The position numbers and the translations under genes were made by a program. Source: Elusimicrobiota bacterium (GTDB lineage Bacteria > CG03 > SLGR01 > JAGXOG01). Taken from it: a stretch of 11,726 bases of DNA. Where the stretch lies: assembly GCA_027858455.1 (NCBI GenBank), contig JAQICQ010000236.1:1-11726 (forward strand). The letters run 5' to 3'. This document shows positions 7,656-11,726 of the stretch, one piece after another. Position 1 is the stretch's first letter. The number at the start of each line of letters is the position of its first letter. A model generated the notes under the pieces. The model saw nothing but the letters and a program-made list of their open reading frames with translations, was not told the DNA's origin and made no database searches.

Positions 7656-8213
7656 TTATATTTTCCAATCGGAACTTATTTTATCGGCTTTTTCTTTTAA
7701 CTCTTCTATTCTTTCCTTTAAATTGCCGTCGTCCGAAACCTTAATTTCTTCAAGGCCGGACCTGATATCTTCGGCGAGCCTGCGGTCAGATTCCACCGCT
7801 TTCCTGAATTTAGCGACCGTATCGTTAAATATATCAGCCATCTGAGTAAATTCGTCTCCGTCGCGCAGATACATCTTATAAGTAAGATCTCCCTCTTTAA
7901 CTTTCAGCATGCTCTTTTCAAGTTTAAATATAGGACCCGCAAATTTATGAGATACTATAAAACTTACTACAACGGCAATGACTATAAGAACAAGAATTTT
8001 CCCATACATAATCTGGTTCATGCTTTGAATATACTCCGACACCCCTGGTATATCCTCTAAATACTGCTTTAAGAAACCCTGTATTGAAATATAAAAATCC
8101 GTTCCGACAGCAACGGCTGTTACCGTTACCGCAAGAAATACTATTACTGCATACTTAATCTGGAATGATTTCTTTATTATTAACTGTCTTCTTTTAAAGT
8201 GCTTTTTGCTCAT
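7656..8213 (-). CDS. Two-helix HAMP-domain membrane protein
   Basis: I chose the ATG at 8213 (185 residues), seven bases past the MBL gene's stop; an ATG at 8255 would overlap that gene and adds a poor leader. The protein has a basic start (KKHFKRRQLIIKKSFQIK), a first membrane helix (about 20-38), a short external segment of some 30 residues, a second helix (about 71-88) and a HAMP domain (about 89-137: GPIFKLEKSMLKVKEGDL with the later DGDEF and MADIFNDTV). It ends in a charged helix with coiled-coil character. HAMP domains pass conformational signals from membrane to output domains in sensors. No kinase, cyclase or chemotaxis domain follows, so it may signal to a partner or serve as a structural unit. 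Stand-alone HAMP proteins of this style are common in anaerobic uncultivated lineages. Its role in this locus is unknown. Confidence 0.8.
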   Translation of the reverse strand: MSKKHFKRRQLIIKKSFQIKYAVIVFLAVTVTAVAVGTDFYISIQGFLKQYLEDIPGVSEYIQSMNQIMYGKILVLIVIAVVVSFIVSHKFAGPIFKLEKSMLKVKEGDLTYKMYLRDGDEFTQMADIFNDTVAKFRKAVESDRRLAEDIRSGLEEIKVSDDGNLKERIEELKEKADKISSDWKI

Positions 8214-8220
8214 ATTATTT

Positions 8221-9198
8221 TTATCTTTCTGTTGTAACCCGATAGTTTTTGCCATCGCTTAATATTTCAATATTTCCTTTTAAATCCGTCCTGTAAACTC
8301 TTGCTTTCCGGTTTTCATAACGGCGGATTATTTCAAAATTCGGGAACCCGTAAGGGTTATATCTGCCGCAGGATACTACCGCAGCTTCCGGCTTAACTAT
8401 ATCCAGAAACGGCTTACTGCTTGAAGAAGTTGACCCGTGGTGGGGCACTTTCATTATAGTGGATTTTATATCTTTTCCGTATCCCATCATGTCAAGTTCG
8501 GCATGTATCTCGGCATCACCCGTAAAGAGATAAGAGACCTCACCGGCGACAATCCTGATTGCAACCGAAGAATTATTTTCATCCCGTCCTGTACCTTTAT
8601 ATAATTTCAAAGGCCCTAAAAACTGGCAGGTGATATCTTCTCCGAAAGGCAATGTCTGCCCTGCTTTAGACGTTTTAAATTTTACAGACGGCTTGTTTCT
8701 TAACGCTTTAAAAAGGTCTTTTGTAATATAGGTAGTGTGGTCTGTGCCGTTATCATAATATCTTCCAACATTAAAGTTTTTTATTATATAAGGAAACCCG
8801 CCAATATGATCTCCGTCCTTATGAGTACCGACCAAATAATCTATTTTACTTATGCCCTCCGATTTAAGATATGGTATTATTCTGCTTTGGGCAAAATTTC
8901 TCGACTCCCGTCCTTCCGACATAAATTCCGTCACCCACCTGGAAGGCCCGCCGTCAATCAACATAACTTTCCCGCCCGGTCTTAAATCTCTTACCAACGT
9001 GGCGTCTCCCTGGCCTACATAAAGAAATGTTACTTTTATATAAGGTTTACCAACTTCTGTTTTTGAAAATAATTTTTGCCGAAAATGGCTAAACCGGGGG
9101 TTTAAGAAAAGAAACCCAATAAGAATAACGGTAAAAACCGCAAAAATCAGAGTTAATACAACTGCCTTTTTTCTGCTGCCTTCTTTTATATCAGCCAT
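8221..9198 (-). CDS. Membrane-anchored ComEC-type metallo-beta-lactamase-fold hydrolase
   Basis: This 325-residue protein has one N-terminal membrane helix (about 12-32) and then a full MBL-fold domain facing the periplasm. Motifs in order: YVGQGDATLV (60-69), MLIDGG (79-84), the metal-binding THKDGDHIGG with H126, D128, D130 and H131, FTGDAE with D228, VPHHGS with H253 and H254, and a late VYRTD segment. This order matches the C-terminal domain of ComEC/Rec2, which is thought to degrade the non-transported DNA strand. The late YGHPH-like motif has become YGFPN, so one or two usual histidines are missing; metal binding may still hold through the rest. The start codon overlaps the upstream nuclease gene's stop as TAATG, so the two are translated together. 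Since the neighbouring ComEC has lost its own metal motif, this enzyme may replace it in trans (inference). Confidence 0.88.
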   Translation of the reverse strand: MADIKEGSRKKAVVLTLIFAVFTVILIGFLFLNPRFSHFRQKLFSKTEVGKPYIKVTFLYVGQGDATLVRDLRPGGKVMLIDGGPSRWVTEFMSEGRESRNFAQSRIIPYLKSEGISKIDYLVGTHKDGDHIGGFPYIIKNFNVGRYYDNGTDHTTYITKDLFKALRNKPSVKFKTSKAGQTLPFGEDITCQFLGPLKLYKGTGRDENNSSVAIRIVAGEVSYLFTGDAEIHAELDMMGYGKDIKSTIMKVPHHGSTSSSSKPFLDIVKPEAAVVSCGRYNPYGFPNFEIIRRYENRKARVYRTDLKGNIEILSDGKNYRVTTER

Positions 9199-11048
9199 TA
9201 TCTTTCGTGTTTATCCTCTTCTGTCTCCTCGGTGCCTCCGGGCTCGGGCATAGGCTCATTCTCCTGAAGATTCATAATCTTGTCCTTGTGTTTTGTGCGG
9301 ATTTCCTGCTCCATCGGACATCCTATAAGGTGGTCGCATCCGCCACAATATTTATTCCATGTCGGAGGAAAAAGCTCTACCGCTTTCTTTTCTCTTTCTG
9401 CCGCAGGATAATTATCATACTTTTTCAGTTCTTCTTCTTTTTCGGCCATCGTTCCGACAGTCTTATTAACCTCATCTATAAAATCAGGAATATCTTCTTC
9501 TGTACGGGTTGAAGTTATTCTCTCGGAAAACTTAAGAAATTCCAAAGAAAGGGATTCCACCTCTATACCAAGCTGTTTCAATGCCCAATAGTACGAAGTA
9601 AGCTGGAGATCGCCGTCAACCGCTTCCTGCGACCTTCTTTTCGGATCGGTTTTATAATCAAGAATATGATAACTTCCGTCCGCTCTCTTTTCAAGCCTGT
9701 CAATATAACCTATAATCACATAATCGTTGCCTATGGGCAGCTGAAAATAAAGTTCAACGGAATAGGCAGGTACATACTGACCGTCTATGAATTTATCATA
9801 ATAGTTAGAACACCACTCCCACCCTTCTTTCTTGTATTTTGCTTCCTCTTCATTGGATCTATACCCCTCGCTGTGCCAGTTATCCTCAAACATGATTCTC
9901 AGCTGTTTCTTTGAAGACTGGTAAGGATGGATAAAAAACTCCTCAAAAGTTTCATGACAGGAATGACCTATAGCAAAGAAATGTTTGGGTTTCGGAGAAA
10001 CCTTGTCTATATAGAGTTTCCGGTAATTATGTGGACAGTTCTTATACGACCCCATCTTTGAATATGAGAAAGTCATCCGCCCGCGCTCACGCGCATTCCT
10101 GAAGATGCCCCGGTACGGCGCCTGCAGACCTTTCCATGCAGGGCATACAATCTCATAATCGCACCATCCGCAAAGTGGGCCCTGAGAGAAATCAAATCTT
10201 TCAAATTTAATATTTTGGACAGTTTCTTCCATATCCTCAAAAGTCTGTTTAATTAATCTTTTCTGGGGATTACAGGGCACCTTTGTCCTGTTGGAGAGAT
10301 AATAAAAATAAAAGTTCCTTAATTTTTTCTTCCATTTTTTTTCAAACATCATGGTGTATATCATAGCCTGAGTATCTCCACCTAGCATTATGGCTTCTTC
10401 GTCTTGGGTTCTTTTGCCGGTCTTATAATCAACAATTTCAAGCTCGCCTTCAGGGGTTTTCTCTATCCTGTCAACATATCCGAGTATATCTATTCCTCTG
10501 CGAGTTATGGTAAGGGGTTTTTCAAGCGCTACTATTTTATTTGGGTTTGTCTGGTTATCTTTAAAATATTCTTCAAGCATCTTAACCCCGCGTTTTTTAA
10601 ACTCCTCTTCTTCTTCGGCGGAGTTATATATGGTTTTTAGTTTTTCTATAGTCGCGGCGGTTTCTTCTTTGGATAATTTTGCTTCGGCGAGCGCAACTTT
10701 CCACCGGTGGACCGGCGGCCCCGAAACAGATTCCATCATATACTCTTTGTTCTCTTCCCAAACTTTTTCGTATTCTCTCATTAAATCGTCAAAGGTCCCC
10801 TGGTTTCCTCTTAAATCAAATTTTGAGTGAAATTCAAAGAGAGCATCGTGAATTGTGCTTCCAAAATGCAAATGGCCGGAAGGGAAACCTTTAAGCCCTT
10901 CTTCGTAAGCAAACTTATATTTTAACGGGCAGGTAGAATACATATTTAACCGGGAATTACTCATCGTTACATTAGGCCTGAAAAAGAACCTGTAAGTATT
11001 TCCCGCCAGCTCTATTGATTTTTTGTATATATTACTTATAAAATTCAT
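9198..11048 (-). CDS. Tandem double PD-(D/E)XK nuclease with two predicted Fe-S clusters (RecB/Cas4-like)
   Basis: This 616-residue, soluble protein contains two nuclease modules of the RecB/Cas4/AddB type. Module 1 (about 28-305): C40, H67, catalytic D193 (GYVDRIE), DYK at 207-209, Q227-Y231, and Cys 293, 296 and 302 (CGWCDYEIVC). Module 2 (about 325-580): C338, H365, D450 (GYIDRLE), DYK at 464-466, Q482-Y486, and Cys 568, 571 and 577 (CGGCDHLIGC). The spacing Cys-to-His (27) and Asp-to-DYK (14) is the same in both, so they arose by duplication. In this family one early and three late cysteines hold a 4Fe-4S cluster. All catalytic residues I can name are present in both modules. No helicase domain occurs. 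The ATG at 11048 lacks a strong ribosome site; the ATG for Met29 is an alternative start that keeps both modules. The tail is acidic. DNA processing linked to uptake or repair is likely; the exact role is unknown. Confidence 0.9.
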   Translation of the reverse strand: MNFISNIYKKSIELAGNTYRFFFRPNVTMSNSRLNMYSTCPLKYKFAYEEGLKGFPSGHLHFGSTIHDALFEFHSKFDLRGNQGTFDDLMREYEKVWEENKEYMMESVSGPPVHRWKVALAEAKLSKEETAATIEKLKTIYNSAEEEEEFKKRGVKMLEEYFKDNQTNPNKIVALEKPLTITRRGIDILGYVDRIEKTPEGELEIVDYKTGKRTQDEEAIMLGGDTQAMIYTMMFEKKWKKKLRNFYFYYLSNRTKVPCNPQKRLIKQTFEDMEETVQNIKFERFDFSQGPLCGWCDYEIVCPAWKGLQAPYRGIFRNARERGRMTFSYSKMGSYKNCPHNYRKLYIDKVSPKPKHFFAIGHSCHETFEEFFIHPYQSSKKQLRIMFEDNWHSEGYRSNEEEAKYKKEGWEWCSNYYDKFIDGQYVPAYSVELYFQLPIGNDYVIIGYIDRLEKRADGSYHILDYKTDPKRRSQEAVDGDLQLTSYYWALKQLGIEVESLSLEFLKFSERITSTRTEEDIPDFIDEVNKTVGTMAEKEEELKKYDNYPAAEREKKAVELFPPTWNKYCGGCDHLIGCPMEQEIRTKHKDKIMNLQENEPMPEPGGTEETEEDKHER

Positions 11049-11097
11049 ATCTGTATTTTTTAAATATTACCATTTTTTAGAAGCTGATTCCATCTTT

Positions 11098-11322
11098 TTA
11101 ACTTTTATTTTCAATGTTTTTTAATAATCTGCTTTTTAGTCCGGTTAAGGTTAATCCGGTAACTTCATTCTTTTTTTCATCATACCGCACTACCACGCCG
11201 TCCCCTATATCAGCGCTCATTGACGGTTTTGGGCTCCCCATAGAGATATACAACACATCTGCTTCTTCATCATAATCCCAGTTAATTTTATCTTTTTTCT
11301 CCATAATTTTTATTGCTTCCAC
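11098..11322 (-). CDS. DUF2283 family small protein
   Basis: The 74-residue protein shows the DUF2283 pattern: WDYDEEADVLYISMG, then DGVVVRYDEKKNEVTGLTL and a short end. The family is small and beta-rich, without a proven biochemical activity; members often lie beside small toxin-like genes and are suspected antitoxins. I use the GTG at 11322 because AGGAGG stands eight bases before it; an ATG seven codons in is the alternative. The coding end of the truncated upstream gene overlaps this start by 13 bases, as in many two-gene pairs. Because that partner has been cut by a TnpB element, this gene may now be an orphan, and its transcription may depend on the element or on a nearby promoter not seen here. 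About 49 bases separate it from the double-nuclease gene, so it could head that operon. Confidence 0.8.
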   Translation of the reverse strand: MEAIKIMEKKDKINWDYDEEADVLYISMGSPKPSMSADIGDGVVVRYDEKKNEVTGLTLTGLKSRLLKNIENKS

Positions 11323-11409
11323 AGGATTTTCCTCCTCTTTGAAATATTTTTAGTTAAATAAGCTGTAATAATAAACCCGTCTTCTTCTTTAGTCTCTTTA
11401 TAAACTACT
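11310..11409 (-). pseudogene. 3' remnant of a small toxin-like gene, partner of DUF2283
   Basis: An open minus-strand frame ending with TAA at 11310-11312 encodes VVYKETKEEDGFIITAYLTK, followed by NISKRRKILWKQ. This looks like the C-terminal end of small proteins often found just before DUF2283 genes, where a VV-K strand leads into an F-I-I-T-A-Y strand and a final helix ending in W-K. From memory such proteins resemble the DUF4258/toxin-like group; I cannot confirm the family. The frame continues for about 12 codons into the TnpB element's right end and meets a stop just after the tnpB end, with no plausible start codon. The 5' part is therefore missing, most likely displaced by the element. 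The left boundary of the remnant (near 11409) is estimated from the hairpin position. Confidence 0.55.
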
Positions 11410-11417
11410 GTGACACT

Positions 11418-11437
11418 CCACAGGGCACGCCCTGAGG
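11418..11437 (-). repeat. Right-end hairpin of an IS200/IS605-type element
   Basis: CAGGGC (11421-11426) and GCCCTG (11429-11434) form a perfect GC-rich stem with a two-base loop, extended outside by CC/GG across one mismatch. It lies 8 to 27 bases past the tnpB stop. Subterminal imperfect hairpins of this size mark the ends of IS200/IS605 elements, where the single-strand transposase binds. The cleavage site would lie a few bases further, possibly at TCAC (11410-11413, minus). It could also fold within the guide RNA of TnpB. Confidence 0.65.
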
Positions 11438-11444
11438 CTTCTGT

Positions 11445-11726
11445 TTAGTTTACTAAACTTTCTTTTTCCTGTTTCAGCGTCGAAGGTAACCCTTCAACTC
11501 CACGGGCGTTGATTTGGCTCTGCCCGAGCCTACAAATATTTATACCGGCGTTTAAATCTCTATCTAAAGAAACTCCACAATCAGAACAATCAAATTGTCT
11601 TTTATTTAAAGGCATATCTTGAATATTCCCACAATTTGAACAAGTTTTGCTTGTTGGAGCAAAACGATCAATTTCAATAAAATACTTGGAATTCCATTTT
11701 GCTTTATATTTAAGTTGCCTTTTAAA
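11445..11726 (-). CDS. tnpB: TnpB (IS200/IS605 OrfB-type), C-terminal part, continues past the window
   Basis: These 93 codons plus TAA are the end of a TnpB RNA-guided nuclease, the ancestor group of Cas12. The visible part starts FKRQLKYKAKWNSKYF and holds a zinc ribbon with Cys 29, 32, 47 and 50 of the fragment (KTCSNCG and FDCSDCG). The third RuvC catalytic site follows in DRDLNAGIN, with Asp at about 57. The tail NARGVEGLPSTLKQEKESLV matches many IS605-type proteins. The rest of the gene lies to the right, outside the window, so completeness and any partner TnpA cannot be judged. The coding end and the hairpin beyond it are where the guide RNA (omega RNA) scaffold is normally transcribed, with the guide taken from flanking DNA. 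The zinc and RuvC residues seen here are intact, so activity is possible. Confidence 0.92.
   Translation of the reverse strand, partial: FKRQLKYKAKWNSKYFIEIDRFAPTSKTCSNCGNIQDMPLNKRQFDCSDCGVSLDRDLNAGINICRLGQSQINARGVEGLPSTLKQEKESLVN

Noticed and set aside
8214..8255. Longer start for the HAMP protein at ATG 8255
   Set aside because: It would overlap the MBL gene and add a polar leader; the ATG at 8213 directly after the MBL stop gives the normal basic N-terminus before the first helix.
10404..10894. Plus-strand open frames inside the nuclease gene
   Set aside because: They are antisense to a strongly conserved coding sequence, overlap each other, and show no domain or ribosome site.
1..11726. 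CRISPR array, tRNA or rRNA genes
   Set aside because: No regularly spaced repeats, cloverleaf or ribosomal RNA signature was seen on reading both strands by eye; a covariance search was not possible.

Overview
The window is AT-rich and comes from a diderm (Gram-negative-type) bacterium: it encodes a TolC-type outer-membrane channel and an RND inner-membrane pump. The HAMP protein and gene styles recall uncultivated anaerobic lineages such as Omnitrophota, Elusimicrobiota or deltaproteobacteria-like groups. That placement is an impression; no marker gene here settles it.

Layout. Plus strand, about 1-4978: a promoter with a perfect TTGACA box and stacked AT-rich palindromes precedes a small AbrB/SpoVT-type regulator. 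The regulator overlaps a TolC-family gene, which overlaps an AcrB-like RND pump gene by ATGA. No periplasmic adaptor gene is present in the part of the operon seen. Both large efflux genes are broken: the channel by one in-frame TAG (1387-1389), the pump by a one-base frameshift at a C run (about 2493-2498). Repairing these two sites would give proteins of about 482 and 1060 residues, so the lesions are recent, programmed, or sequence errors.

Minus strand, 11048 down to 4996 (convergent with the efflux operon): a co-directional set that looks like a rearranged comE-type DNA-uptake locus. In transcription order it holds a large protein with two tandem PD-(D/E)XK nuclease modules, each with its own four cysteines; a membrane-anchored ComEC-type metallo-beta-lactamase (MBL) protein, coupled by TAATG; a two-helix HAMP-domain protein; a ComEA-like SLBB protein lacking the helix-hairpin-helix domain; and a ComEC channel. 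The ComEC C-terminal MBL domain has lost its metal motif, while the separate MBL protein keeps it. A plausible reading is division of labour between channel and hydrolase, with the double nuclease acting on DNA inside the cell. The ComEC frame stays open about 53 codons upstream of its first usual start codon and encodes the expected N-terminal membrane helices, so its start is abnormal.

Right edge, minus strand, about 11098-11726: the C-terminal 93 codons of an IS200/IS605-type TnpB run off the window and are followed by a strong right-end hairpin. Just beyond lies the 3' remnant of a small gene, probably the partner of the DUF2283 gene that overlaps it. The element thus seems to have cut a two-gene (possibly toxin-antitoxin-like) pair and left the DUF2283 gene orphaned. 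No rRNA, tRNA or CRISPR array was seen, and no stretch over 300 bases lacks a gene.
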